64,000 nucleotides of DNA from Acidihalobacter aeolianus (lineage in GTDB: Bacteria; Pseudomonadota; Gammaproteobacteria; DSM-5130; Acidihalobacteraceae), in the NCBI RefSeq assembly GCF_001753165.1, contig NZ_CP017448.1, positions 2,600,183-2,664,182 on the forward strand. Direction: 5' to 3'. Both the position numbers and the translations under genes were made by a program. How positions within the stretch are numbered: position 1 is the first letter of the stretch; the number at the start of each line of letters is the position of its first letter. The notes below the pieces were generated by a model. The model did not search any database and had not been told where the DNA came from. It saw nothing but the letters and a program-made list of their open reading frames with translations. Positions 17,450 through 26,473 of the stretch are shown one piece after another.

Positions 17450-17753
17450 GATACAAAGTGATTATGGCTTGTTCATACTGCTGATCGGCATGCTGTTGTG
17501 CCTAAAAAAACGCCAATCAAGGCGCGAGGAGTGCAGTTTGGTGGTTCCAAATACACGACGGGCAACCCGAGTAGCGCTATTTCAACCGCACCTCGTAGGA
17601 CCGAGTTGCTTATCTTGTCCCGCGATATTGCCGCTCGCTTATGTAGCCGGGCAACGGCACTCACCACACTTTGCGAACCATACGAAGCGGCTCCAACAAT
17701 GTCCGCTCAGCCGCATGAACAGGCCCTAGGATAGCACGCGACCCAACCTCCGA
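17450..17753. other. Intergenic region between divergent genes
   Basis: About 300 bases between the Yip1-like gene and the cardiolipin-synthase-like gene. It should hold both promoters. I see no strong hairpin, tRNA or credible small gene. The stretch at about 17518-17600 (GGCGCGAGGAGTGCAG and following) has the look of an intergenic dispersed repeat, but there is no second copy in this window. Confidence 0.4.
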
Positions 17754-18938
17754 ATGATACGCCCCACACTCAGGCAAGCGCAGCGCACGCCGCATTTTTC
17801 AATGCGCCAGGGGCACCGCCTGGATCTCCTTGCCGACGGCAACCACTTCTTTCCAGCGATGCTCGCAGCCATCGACTCGGCTCGCCATTACGTGTTGATG
17901 GAAATGTACCTGTTCGAATCAGGCAGACTGGCCGACCGCTTCATCGCTGCACTGATCGATGCAGCGGACCGAGGCGTCCAGGTTCACCTGCTGCTGGACG
18001 ATTTCGGCTCGCTGAAACTGCAGGCGCACGACCGAGTCAGGTTGCGTACCGGGGGCGTGATCCTGGCCCTCTACAACCCCCTGCGACTCGGACGATTGTC
18101 CGCCAACCTGCATCGGGATCATCGCAAGCTGCTGCTGATCGACGGACGGGTCGCATTCACCGGCGGCAGCGGCATCACCGACGACTTCGACCCGTCGATC
18201 CGCACGCGACGCTGGTGGCACGACCTTATGCTGCGTATTGAGGGTCCGGTGGTACACGACTGGCAGCGTCTGTTCGAACGCACCTGGCGCCAATCCAGCG
18301 ATGCCGCTCTGCCAGCACTGCCGACCAAACTGCCGGAACCGGCGGGACCGCATGCCACGAGGCTGGTGGTCAACGACGGCCGCCGCCGCGAAATCCAGCG
18401 GCACCTGGTCCGGCGGCTGTCCGATGCGCAACAGCGAATTGCGATCAGCGTGGCCTATTTCGTCCCACCCCCGCGTATCCGGGCGACCCTGCGCCGGGCC
18501 GCGCGGCGCGGCGTCAAGGTCGACCTAATCCTGCCCGGTCGGCACACCGATCACCAGTCGGCACGCTATGCCGGACGTCGTTTCTACACCCAGTTGCTGC
18601 GCGCCGGTGTGCGTATCCACGAGTACACGCCCCGCTTCTCACACGTGAAGCTGATGATCTGCGACGACTGGGTCAGCCTGGGCTCAGCCAACCTCGACCA
18701 CTGGACGCTGCGCTGGAATCTCGAGGCCAACCTGGAATTCGAGGACACGGATTTCGCCGCCACGGCGCTAGCCCAATTCACGGCAGATCTGGCTCAGGCC
18801 CGCGAGGTCGACCTGCCAACGTGGATGGCGCGCGGACACAGGGCCCGCGCACGCGAATGGTTCTGGAGCCTGATCAGCAGCTGGCTGGTGCGCTGGGAGG
18901 CGATACGGCCGCCGCGCGCGCCGGTGCGCCGCGGCTGA
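17754..18938 (+). CDS. Cardiolipin synthase-like phospholipase D protein
   Basis: A 394-residue protein with two HxKx4D catalytic motifs: HRKLLLIDGRVAFTGG (about 122) and HVKLMICDDWVSLGSANLD (about 298). It lacks the N-terminal membrane helices of ClsA, so it is closer to ClsB, which makes cardiolipin from phospholipids at the inner membrane. A basic C-terminal region (about 355-394) could bind membrane. The ATG at 17754 is used; the ATG at 17802 is an alternative. It converges on argG with only 12 bases between the stops. Confidence 0.87.
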   Translation: MIRPTLRQAQRTPHFSMRQGHRLDLLADGNHFFPAMLAAIDSARHYVLMEMYLFESGRLADRFIAALIDAADRGVQVHLLLDDFGSLKLQAHDRVRLRTGGVILALYNPLRLGRLSANLHRDHRKLLLIDGRVAFTGGSGITDDFDPSIRTRRWWHDLMLRIEGPVVHDWQRLFERTWRQSSDAALPALPTKLPEPAGPHATRLVVNDGRRREIQRHLVRRLSDAQQRIAISVAYFVPPPRIRATLRRAARRGVKVDLILPGRHTDHQSARYAGRRFYTQLLRAGVRIHEYTPRFSHVKLMICDDWVSLGSANLDHWTLRWNLEANLEFEDTDFAATALAQFTADLAQAREVDLPTWMARGHRARAREWFWSLISSWLVRWEAIRPPRAPVRRG

Positions 18939-18950
18939 CACGGAGCCTGC

Positions 18951-20162
18951 TCAGGCCTTGCGCCCGCGCGCGGCGGCGATGCGCAGGCGCAGCGCGTTGA
19001 GCTTGATGAAGCCCGCCGCATCCTTCTGGTCGTAGGCGCCGGCGTCGTCCTCGAAGGTCGCGATGCTGGCGTCGAACAGGCTGTCGTCGGACTTGCGCCC
19101 GGCCACGCTGATGCCGCCCTTGTAGAGCTTCAGACGCACCACGCCGTTCACCGACGTCTGCGAGGCGTCGATCATGGCCTGCAGCATGCGCCGCTCGGGG
19201 CTCCACCAGTAGCCGTTGTAGATGAGGCTGGCATAGCGCGGCATCAGCTCGTCCTTGAGATGCGCTGCCTCGCGGTCCAGGGTGATGGACTCGATCGCAC
19301 GGTGCGCCTTCATCAGGATGGTGCCGCCGGGCGTCTCGTAGCAGCCGCGCGACTTCATGCCGACGTAGCGGTTCTCGACGATGTCGAGCCGGCCGATGCC
19401 GTTGGCGCCGCCGAGCGCGTTCAGTTTGGCCAACACCGCGGCGGGGCTCATGGCCTCGCCGTCGATGGCCACCACATCGCCGCACGCAAAGGTGAGTTCG
19501 ACGTAGGTCGGTGCGTCCGGCGCCTGCTCGGGCGAGACGCTCCAACGCCACATGGATTCCTCGGCCTCGGCCCAAGGATCCTCCAGGATGCCGCCTTCGT
19601 AGGAGATGTGCAGCAGGTTGGCATCCATCGAGTACGGGGACGTGTGGCCATGGCGCTCGATCGGAATGCCGTGCTGCTCGGCGTAGGCCAGCAGCCGCTC
19701 GCGCGAGGTGAGATCCCACTCGCGCCAGGGCGCGATCACCTGAATCCCCGGCTTGAGGGCATAGGCACCCAGCTCGAAGCGCACCTGATCGTTGCCCTTG
19801 CCGGTGGCGCCGTGGGAAACGGCATCGGCGCCGGTCTGGTTGGCGATCTCCACTAGGCGCTTGGCGATCAGCGGGCGCGCGATGGAGGTGCCGAGCAGGT
19901 ACTCGCCCTCGTAGATCGCGTTGGCACGGAACATGGGGAACACGAAGTCGCGCACGAACTCCTCGCGCAGATCCTCGATGTAGATCTCCTTGACGCCCAG
20001 CTTCTGCGCCTTGGCGCGCGCCGGCTCAACCTCTTCACCCTGTCCCAGGTCGGCGGTGAAGGTCACCACCTCGCAGCCGTAGGTCTCCTGCAGCCACTTG
20101 AGGATCACCGAGGTATCGAGGCCGCCCGAATAGGCGAGCACGACCTTGTTCACGTCTGCCAT
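18951..20162 (-). CDS. argG: Argininosuccinate synthase
   Basis: A 403-residue enzyme joining citrulline and aspartate with ATP. The N-type ATP pyrophosphatase loop is [17 protein letters not shown], followed by [20 protein letters not shown] and the [17 protein letters not shown] citrulline/aspartate-binding region. Length is typical of the bacterial type. It is separate from argE/argA and argD/argF, all within 31 kb of each other, and argH and argB/C are not in the window. Confidence 0.97.
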   Translation of the reverse strand: MADVNKVVLAYSGGLDTSVILKWLQETYGCEVVTFTADLGQGEEVEPARAKAQKLGVKEIYIEDLREEFVRDFVFPMFRANAIYEGEYLLGTSIARPLIAKRLVEIANQTGADAVSHGATGKGNDQVRFELGAYALKPGIQVIAPWREWDLTSRERLLAYAEQHGIPIERHGHTSPYSMDANLLHISYEGGILEDPWAEAEESMWRWSVSPEQAPDAPTYVELTFACGDVVAIDGEAMSPAAVLAKLNALGGANGIGRLDIVENRYVGMKSRGCYETPGGTILMKAHRAIESITLDREAAHLKDELMPRYASLIYNGYWWSPERRMLQAMIDASQTSVNGVVRLKLYKGGISVAGRKSDDSLFDASIATFEDDAGAYDQKDAAGFIKLNALRLRIAAARGRKA

Positions 20163-20233
20163 GATGCTTTGCTCCGCGTTGATGCCCGCCGGTTGCCGGC
20201 GGCGACAGGGGCGCGATTATAACGCAGCGCCCC

Positions 20234-21097
20234 CTAGCGGATAAGCACGACCGTGGTACGCCGGTTAAGTGCCCGGTCTCGCGATGTGCGATTGCTGGCC
20301 ACCGGACGGTATTCGCCCTGCGACGCGATCGAAATGGCCTGCGTCACCCCATGCTCGCGCAGGAAGTGCTCCACCGCCGCCGCGCGGCGCAAACCGAGGG
20401 CATAGTTGGAGGAGGCGCTGCCGACGTTGTCGGTATTGCCGATGGCTCGCACGATACGCACGGGGCCGCCGAATATGCGCAGATACTCGGCCAGACGCGC
20501 AAGGCGCGCGCGTCCCCGAGCACTAGGCTTGTCGCTGCCGGTAGCGAAATGCACCAGGGTCTTCTCGTAGTCGGCGAACGTCACCGGCTTGAGTTTGCCC
20601 ACGCAGGTCTGCAGACGCACCAGCGCCGACCTGAAGCGCAGCGAGGAGATTTGCGCACGCACTCTGGCCTGGTCGCCGATGGTGTAGTCCAGCGTGGCGA
20701 AATGTCCGTTGCGCAAAGCAAACATCACCTCGCGCGCAGGCATCTCGCCGAAGCGGATCAAACCGTTGCGCGTATCGTTGCCGCTCTCCAGGGCATCCGC
20801 AGGCAGCGACTGGCCAGGCTGCCAGGGAGCCGGTTGCAGGCGCAGGCGAACGCGCTGCCCCTGGTATAGACCCTTGCGCACATTCGCTTCGAATATCAGC
20901 CTACCATCAGCGCGCTGAATTAGGTTGACCTGGCCGAATTCAGGTATCGACTGTTCCAGGCGGCATTCGAACGGTCCCGAATGCAGGCGCCACTTAACAT
21001 CGGCCATAGCTGCCGAAAAAGCCAACAGCGGCTGCGCGTGGCTCGTCCCGACCAACATCAGCAAGGCCGCGAAGGCTATCCAGCGTTGCAAGTACAT
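20234..21097 (-). CDS. MotY-like outer-membrane protein with OmpA peptidoglycan-binding domain
   Basis: A 287-residue exported protein. From the ATG at 21097 (GGAG upstream) a signal peptide runs to SHAQP. The mature N-terminal domain (about 25-150) reads VKWRLHSGPFECRLEQSIP and FGQVNLIQRADG, which matches the MotY N-terminal domain known from Vibrio and Pseudomonas. The C-terminal OmpA/MotY domain (about 170-285) has TLVHFATGSDKP, RAIGNTDNVGSASSNYALGLRRA and NRRTTVVLI. MotY stabilises flagellar stator complexes at the T ring. No flagellar gene is nearby, so a general cell-wall anchoring role cannot be excluded. Confidence 0.8.
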   Translation of the reverse strand: MYLQRWIAFAALLMLVGTSHAQPLLAFSAAMADVKWRLHSGPFECRLEQSIPEFGQVNLIQRADGRLIFEANVRKGLYQGQRVRLRLQPAPWQPGQSLPADALESGNDTRNGLIRFGEMPAREVMFALRNGHFATLDYTIGDQARVRAQISSLRFRSALVRLQTCVGKLKPVTFADYEKTLVHFATGSDKPSARGRARLARLAEYLRIFGGPVRIVRAIGNTDNVGSASSNYALGLRRAAAVEHFLREHGVTQAISIASQGEYRPVASNRTSRDRALNRRTTVVLIR

Positions 21098-21306
21098 GAC
21101 AAGGCGGCTCCACTCCCGAACGTCGAGTGTATCGGCCTGCTCGGACGGACCTTTAATCTGCGCCTCCAGACAGGTGCAACCGCTCCTCAACCCCATTGTC
21201 AAAAAAATGGCAAAATGTATGCGATTGACGATGCAAGACCCATCCGATATGACGGACCCACTCATCCCACGACGGATGAACTACTACACAAGCGAGGCCA
21301 AGCAAC

Positions 21307-22542
21307 ATGTCCAACGCTGCTAGAACACTGCAAGAAGCTGCATCCGGAGTCGAACTCACCCCCGAACAACTGGCCGGTCTGGGCAAGGTCGGGGATACAG
21401 CCAATCAGGTTACCGAACTGCTCGGGATGTCGCAGACCGTGCTCGCCGACCTGCGCGACGACATCGACGTCGACGCGATCGCCGACCGGCTCGGCCCGGA
21501 GATGGAGGCACTGATCCAGACTCTCCGCGAGATCATGCGACTGGTAGATGTGGATTCCGTGCAGACGCTGCACGAACGCGTCCATGCCGGCGTGGTGAAC
21601 ATGGAGGAATCTCACGTCATGGAGGCGGCGCCCGAACTCCTCGCCCTAGTAGGCAGCCTGCACGAAAGCGGCCTGCTCAAGCTACTGCCGCCGATCCTGA
21701 CCCAACTCAAGGGCCTGACAGTAAATATCGATGCGGAGCTGATCGGCGAGCGTCTGGCTGGCATCAACACCTCGCTGTCCTACTGGACGGAAACGGCGCG
21801 CGAGGGACTGCGCATCGCCGGCGATCAGATCTCCGAGATGGATCTTCCGGGTCAGGTCGCCAAACTCGAGGACATGGCCGATCAGTGGTGGCACATTGCG
21901 CTGCGTGCGAAGAAATTGGCGCAAGGAGATGCTGACACGCTGGGTGAGCGTGTCGAATGGCTGCTGGGCCATGCCGAACGCCTGAGTGTCCAGATCGGCC
22001 CGGTGCTCGGAGCCCTGGCGGAGCTAGCACCAGAGGCCGTCAAATCGATCGACTTCTCCACCATCGCGGGCAAGATCACCAGCGGCGCCATCGAGTGGAT
22101 CGAGATCGGCGTGCAGGCCCAGGCCTTCGTCAAGGGCGACAGCGAATCGCTGGCAGCGCGCGTGCGCGCGATGCTTGAAGGTGCACGCGAAGCCGGCCTG
22201 GACCAGATGATTCCGGACCTGATGGGCATGCTCGGCACCGTCAACCGTACCGGATTGCTACGCAAGGTGAACCTACTGCTCGGTACCCTGGAACCGCATA
22301 TCCCAGCGGATGAGGAGCTCAAGCGCTGGCTGGAGCAGGGTACGGTCCTCGCGCAGCGCTACCAGCCCCAGATCGCCGGTGCATTACCCGCTTTGGACGG
22401 GGCCCTCAAAGCGATGGAGGGTACAGAAAACAAGGGCGGCGGTATCTTTGGCCTGCTCGGTATCGTTTTCTCACGCAAAACGCAGTACGTGCTGCGCTTC
22501 GTGATCGAATTCGCATACCGCTTCCTGCGCGGCAACAAGTAA
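21307..22542 (+). CDS. Helical protein with internal repeats, unknown
   Basis: A 411-residue, acidic, almost entirely helical protein. A repeat is visible: RAKKLAQGDADTLGERVEWL (about 198-217) aligns with VQAQAFVKGDSESLAARVRA (about 268-287). Blocks of the form PELLALVGSLHESGLLKLLP and PDLMGMLGTVNRTGLLRKVN occur at about 108-127 and 300-319. These LHESGLL blocks recall DUF1641 proteins, which often neighbour sulfide:quinone oxidoreductases, but I am not certain. The C-terminus is basic and moderately hydrophobic (FVIEFAYRFLRGNK), possibly a membrane contact. It is monocistronic, with a strong hairpin just after the stop. Confidence 0.7.
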   Translation: MSNAARTLQEAASGVELTPEQLAGLGKVGDTANQVTELLGMSQTVLADLRDDIDVDAIADRLGPEMEALIQTLREIMRLVDVDSVQTLHERVHAGVVNMEESHVMEAAPELLALVGSLHESGLLKLLPPILTQLKGLTVNIDAELIGERLAGINTSLSYWTETAREGLRIAGDQISEMDLPGQVAKLEDMADQWWHIALRAKKLAQGDADTLGERVEWLLGHAERLSVQIGPVLGALAELAPEAVKSIDFSTIAGKITSGAIEWIEIGVQAQAFVKGDSESLAARVRAMLEGAREAGLDQMIPDLMGMLGTVNRTGLLRKVNLLLGTLEPHIPADEELKRWLEQGTVLAQRYQPQIAGALPALDGALKAMEGTENKGGGIFGLLGIVFSRKTQYVLRFVIEFAYRFLRGNK

Positions 22543-22553
22543 GCGGAACATAT

Positions 22554-22580
22554 GCCGGGTGGGGTAATGCCCCACCCGGC
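22554..22580 (+). terminator. Perfect hairpin after the repeat protein gene
   Basis: An 11-bp GC-rich perfect stem (GCCGGGTGGGG / CCCCACCCGGC) with a five-base TAATG loop begins 11 bases after the stop codon. A T-rich stretch (ACTTTTTATC) follows only after a gap of about 12 bases, so termination may be imperfect or the hairpin may protect the 3' end. Confidence 0.6.
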
Positions 22581-22656
22581 TCCCTCAGTAGAACTTTTTA
22601 TCCATTGATCAGGTCTACAAATGGCCGCCGACTGGCAGTCATTCGGAGATCCGATC

Positions 22657-23133
22657 ATGCTAAAAAAACAAACGCTCACCCTTGCCTTCATCAGCGCAAC
22701 ACTCGCTGCCATGCCTGTGACCCATGCCGGCACTTTCCATGGCGCCCAAGCCAATCCACACCGCGAATACGGCGCAATCTTCCAGATCGACAACGGCGGC
22801 AATGGCGCAATCAAGAAAACCCTCAACAACATTGAGAATCTGCTGCATGACCCGCGTCTGAAGGGCCACATCAAAATCGAACTCATCGCCAACAGCAAGG
22901 GCTTCGATGTCTATGTAAAGGGCAACGGTTTTCGTCGTAAACTCAAGGAACTGCAGCATCAGGGCGTTATCCTGGCCCAATGTGGCAACACCCTACGGGA
23001 ACTGCATGTCAATCGACATGACTTGTATCCCTTCATCACCGTGGTGCCATCCGGTGTGGGTGAGATCACGATCCGAGAGAGCGAAGGTTGGGCCTATATC
23101 CATCCTGGCGCCCCTCATCATGAGGGCTTCTGA
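22657..23133 (+). CDS. Exported DsrE/DsrF-like protein
   Basis: A 158-residue protein starting at the ATG at 22657, which has GGAG upstream. The signal peptide (KKQTLTLAFISATLAAMPV, cleaved near THAG) is followed by one DsrE-like domain (about 35-150): YGAIFQIDNGGNGAIKKTLN, IKIELIANSKGFDVYVKG and LILAQC-type strand GVILAQCGNTL. DsrE-fold proteins take part in sulfur transfer or sulfur oxidation, and exported versions occur in sulfur-oxidising bacteria. A Cys (about 108) lies where the fold often has one. Its neighbour is a PhnD-like periplasmic protein, so both may act outside the inner membrane. Confidence 0.75.
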   Translation: MLKKQTLTLAFISATLAAMPVTHAGTFHGAQANPHREYGAIFQIDNGGNGAIKKTLNNIENLLHDPRLKGHIKIELIANSKGFDVYVKGNGFRRKLKELQHQGVILAQCGNTLRELHVNRHDLYPFITVVPSGVGEITIRESEGWAYIHPGAPHHEGF

Positions 23134-23222
23134 TCTGTGCGATGCAGGGTTGTCATAACTGTGTTATTAATTGCGTGTCACCGCTAAAGCATGCGAACTA
23201 ACGACAACACTAAGGTGCACGC

Positions 23223-24107
23223 ATGAGGATCCTGAGCAAAATCGGCCGGCTACTGCTGGCCCTTGCAACATTTGCCGCTCCGGCACTTGCCATCGCTGCA
23301 AAGCCATTGATACTGACCGCCCCACCGCGCGAATCGCCGGAGGCCGCTAAACGGCTGTATGACCCTCTCGCGCAGGAACTTAGTAAGTTGGTAGGAGAAC
23401 CCGTTGTCTACCAATACCCCGGGCTCTACATGGGAGACTGGGGCACTTACACCCACCGAATGCAAATGGGTGATTTCACCTTTGTATTCGATGGGCCCCA
23501 GTTCGTCTCTTGGCGCATGAAATACCTTCATGACATCCCCCTCGTCAGCCTACCGGGGCATCTCGGCTATGTGGTAGTGACGACTAGCGCACAGGTCACT
23601 TCGCTCAACGACCTGATCGGCAGCCGAGTCTGCGGAATCGACTCGCCAAACCTGCTGACCATGAGTTTCCTGAGCTTGTACAAGGATCCTCTACAGCAAC
23701 CCACGCTAGTAGCCATCGACAACGGTGGAATGATGGCCATTTATAAAGCACAAATGGCTGGTAAGTGCGGCACGGCGATTTATCGCGACTCATTTTTCAA
23801 AAGGCATCTGAATGATGCCCAGCGTTCCAAGCTAAGGGTGATCTACACCTCGAGCCGCAACATGCCCAATCAAACCCTCACCGCCAGTCCCGACGTTCCC
23901 ATAGCCGCACGTGCCCGTATCATTGCGGCGCTAACGACACCCCAAGGTGCGCAGGCAGCCACGCCGATATTCAATCGCTTTGCCAAGGGTGCCACTCACT
24001 TCATCCCCGCGAATCCAGCGGCTTTCAAAGATCTGTGGAATCTGTTGACGCCGCTCGGATGGGTTTCCGGTTGGGTTCCCAAACCGGACCCTCAACAAGC
24101 TCCCTAA
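23223..24107 (+). CDS. PhnD-like periplasmic substrate-binding protein
   Basis: A 294-residue exported protein with a signal peptide (about 1-26, LLLALATFAAPALAIAA). The rest is of the phosphate/phosphite/phosphonate-binding PhnD type (PLILTAPPRESPEAAKRLYD, YDPLAQELSKLVGEPV, MQMGDFTFVFDGPQFVSW, ISVSLPGHLGY-like PLVSLPGHLGYVVV). No ATPase or permease gene accompanies it, so it may serve a distant transporter or act as a sensor input. Such orphan PhnD-like proteins are frequent in sulfur and metal oxidisers. The ligand is unknown. Confidence 0.8.
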   Translation: MRILSKIGRLLLALATFAAPALAIAAKPLILTAPPRESPEAAKRLYDPLAQELSKLVGEPVVYQYPGLYMGDWGTYTHRMQMGDFTFVFDGPQFVSWRMKYLHDIPLVSLPGHLGYVVVTTSAQVTSLNDLIGSRVCGIDSPNLLTMSFLSLYKDPLQQPTLVAIDNGGMMAIYKAQMAGKCGTAIYRDSFFKRHLNDAQRSKLRVIYTSSRNMPNQTLTASPDVPIAARARIIAALTTPQGAQAATPIFNRFAKGATHFIPANPAAFKDLWNLLTPLGWVSGWVPKPDPQQAP

Positions 24108-24626
24108 AAACCCAATAGAAGATCTGGCCGTCTGAAGTGCTCTACTCGGCCAGATCTGTCCATCTGCCCCCGGTCAAGTTCTCCCAGGGCAGCCGCGTCC
24201 ATCTCGAATACCGCGAACGGCGTCCCAGCCGCAGCTCACAGGGTCTCATAGTGCCAGAGGTCGGAATCGAGCACCGTGGCCAACCGTTCGTCGTGGGCGA
24301 CCGGTGGGACGCCGCCGATGGCAAAGCCCACCCGCGCCTTGACCCACTTGCCCTCGGCACGCGTCAGCTTCACCCCGAGTACGGTCTCGACCTTGCCAAC
24401 ATCGACGCGATTGGCGCCCGAGGCGACGATCAGCACCGGCGGGTCGTTGGCCGCATCGCGGAATATCAGCGACTTGGCGATCTGCCCGATCTCGCAGCCG
24501 ATGGCATCGGCCGCCTCATGGGCAGTACGCGTGGACTCGGGGAAAGTGCGGACGTGACATGCCACCCCGCCGCGCGGCGAGATAGTCTTGCACCCGCTGC
24601 GTGCTGGCCGGCAAGTCGCCGCTCAT
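24104..24626 (-). pseudogene. Broken YbaK/EbsC-type aminoacyl-tRNA deacylase gene
   Basis: On the minus strand, right after the lpdA stop, the sequence encodes a YbaK-like protein in pieces. The start (ATG at 24626, SGDLPASTQRVQDYLAAR) is in one frame. The central domain (FPESTRTAHEAADAIGCEIG, AKSLIF, ASGANRVDVGKV, GFAIGGVPPV) is in another after a one-base insertion near 24580. It then reads LWHYETL, a TGA stop at 24236-24238 where the family usually has Trp (TGG), and AAAGTPFAVFEMDAAALGEL in the same frame. Two independent lesions make loss of function likely. The intact protein would edit mischarged tRNA. Confidence 0.78.
24121..24156 (-). terminator. Hairpin between the ybaK remnant and the PhnD-like gene
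   Basis: A 10-bp perfect stem (GATCTGGCCG / CGGCCAGATC) with a 16-base loop sits between the two convergent genes. Read on the minus strand it is followed by TTCTATTGGGTTTTTAG, a modest T-rich tail, so it may end the aceE-aceF-lpdA transcript. Confidence 0.4.
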
Positions 24627-24627
24627 C

Positions 24628-26373
24628 TCAGCGGCGCTTGGGGATGTACAGGTCCGTGATCGTGCCTTCGGCCGCTTCGGCGGCGAAGTTCAGGGTCTCG
24701 GACAGCGTCGGGTGCGGATGCACCGCGAGCGCCAGATCTCCGGCCTCGGCATCCATCTCCAGCGCCAGCACCGCTTCGGCGATCAGCTCGCCGGCGTTGG
24801 GGCCGACGATGCCGGCGCCGAGCACGCGATGGGTGTCGGGATCGAACAGGACCTTGGTCAGGCCCTCGTCGCGCCCCAGCGACAACGAGCGCCCACTCGC
24901 CGCCCAGGGGAAGGCGCCCTTTTCGTAGGCGATGCCCTGCCCCTTGGCTTCGGTCTCGGTCAGTCCCATCCAGGCGACCTCCGGATCGGTGTAGGCCACC
25001 GACGGAATGGTGCGGGCGTCGAAGTGCACCTTCTGCCCGGCGATGACCTCGGCCGCGACCTTGCCCTCGTGCGTGGCCTTGTGCGCCAGCATCGGTTGGC
25101 CGACGATGTCGCCGATGGCGAAGATGTGCGGCACGTTGGTTCGCTGCTGGCTGTCGACCGCGATGAAGCCGCGTTCGTCCACCGCCACGCCGGCGGCCTC
25201 GGCACCGATCAGCTTGCCGTTGGGCGCGCGTCCGACCGCCACCAGCACGCGGTCGAAGACGTCCTCGGCCGGCGCCTTGTCGCCCTTGAAGCGACACAGC
25301 AAGCCTTTCTTGTCCGGCTCGACGGCGGTGACCTGAGTCTGGAGGAAAATGTTCTCGTAACGCGCCTTGATGCGCTTCTCCAGCGGCCGCACGATGTCGC
25401 GGTCGGCGCCGGGAATGAGGCCGTCGGCCAGCTCGACCACGGTGACCTTGGCGCCCAGCGCATGGTAGACGGTGGCCATTTCCAGGCCGATGATCCCGCC
25501 GCCGATGACCAGCAGGCGCTTGGGCACTTCCTGCAGTTCCAGCGCGTCGGTGGAATCCATCACGCGCGGATCGTCCCAGGGCACGAAAGGCAGCTTGGCG
25601 ACGCGCGAACCGGCGGCGATGATCGCCTGCTGGAAGCGGATCAGCCGGCTGCCCTCGGCGGTTTCCACGGCCAGCGTGTGCGGCGAGGTGAAGCGGCCCT
25701 CGCCGTGCACGATCTGCACCTTGCGCTGCTTGACCAGCTGCGCGAGGCCGCCGGTGAGCTTGCCGATGATGCCGTCCTTGTAGGCGCGGATGGCGTCGAG
25801 ATCGATCTTCGGCTTGCCGAAGCTCACGCCGTGCTCGGCGAACTCCGCCGCCTCGTTGATCACCTGCGCGGTATGCAGCAGCGCCTTGGAGGGGATGCAG
25901 CCGACGTTCAGACACACGCCGCCGATCACCGCATGACGCTCTACCAGCACCACCTTCTTGCCGAGGTCCGCGGCGCGGAACGCGGCGGTGTAGCCGCCGG
26001 GGCCGGAGCCGAGCACCAGCACATCGGTCTCGATGTCGGCGTCGCCGGTCTCGACTGCCGGCGCGGGTGCGGCTGTGGGAGCCGCTTCAGGCTTGGCTGG
26101 CGCCTGGGCTGCGGGGGCCGGTGCTACGGCGGCCTCCGCTTCGAGGGTGAGGATCGGCGTCCCCTGCGCCACGCGGTCGCCAACCTTGACCATGAGTTCC
26201 TTCACCGTACCGCCCTGCGGCGCGGGAATTTCCATGCTCGCCTTGTCGGACTCCAGGGTGATCAGCGAAGCCTCGGGTGCGACCGTATCACCAGGCGCGA
26301 CGAGCACCTCGATGACCTCGACTTCCTTGAAGTCGCCGATGTCCGGAACGGTGACGGTAATGATCTCTGCCAT
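24628..26373 (-). CDS. lpdA: Dihydrolipoyl dehydrogenase (E3) with N-terminal lipoyl domain
   Basis: The E3 subunit of pyruvate dehydrogenase, reoxidising dihydrolipoamide with FAD and NAD. Unlike the standard ~475-residue E3, this 581-residue form carries a lipoyl domain (about 1-80, lipoyl-Lys in [13 protein letters not shown]) and an Ala/Pro linker (about 82-115). The E3 body has [19 protein letters not shown], the redox pair [36 protein letters not shown] and the HPHPTLSE catalytic His-Glu. The ATG at 26373 with GGAG upstream is preferred over the TTG at 26388. It is third in aceE-aceF-lpdA. Confidence 0.96.
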   Translation of the reverse strand: MAEIITVTVPDIGDFKEVEVIEVLVAPGDTVAPEASLITLESDKASMEIPAPQGGTVKELMVKVGDRVAQGTPILTLEAEAAVAPAPAAQAPAKPEAAPTAAPAPAVETGDADIETDVLVLGSGPGGYTAAFRAADLGKKVVLVERHAVIGGVCLNVGCIPSKALLHTAQVINEAAEFAEHGVSFGKPKIDLDAIRAYKDGIIGKLTGGLAQLVKQRKVQIVHGEGRFTSPHTLAVETAEGSRLIRFQQAIIAAGSRVAKLPFVPWDDPRVMDSTDALELQEVPKRLLVIGGGIIGLEMATVYHALGAKVTVVELADGLIPGADRDIVRPLEKRIKARYENIFLQTQVTAVEPDKKGLLCRFKGDKAPAEDVFDRVLVAVGRAPNGKLIGAEAAGVAVDERGFIAVDSQQRTNVPHIFAIGDIVGQPMLAHKATHEGKVAAEVIAGQKVHFDARTIPSVAYTDPEVAWMGLTETEAKGQGIAYEKGAFPWAASGRSLSLGRDEGLTKVLFDPDTHRVLGAGIVGPNAGELIAEAVLALEMDAEAGDLALAVHPHPTLSETLNFAAEAAEGTITDLYIPKRR

Positions 26374-26473
26374 GGATGACTCCGACAACTAATTGCAGGT
26401 TGCTGTGACTCGCTCAGACGAGCCCTGTTGCGACGCCCTATCGTGCCGCATGAAGTAGAGTCGCCGCAGCCTG

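Noticed and set aside
17498..17734. Short plus-strand frame before the cardiolipin-synthase-like gene
   Set aside because: No ribosome-binding site, no family; region looks like an intergenic repeat.
24601..26379. Long plus-strand open frame (592 codons) over lpdA
   Set aside because: It is antisense to a complete dihydrolipoyl dehydrogenase. GC-rich genes leave long open frames opposite the coding strand; no family motif is visible.
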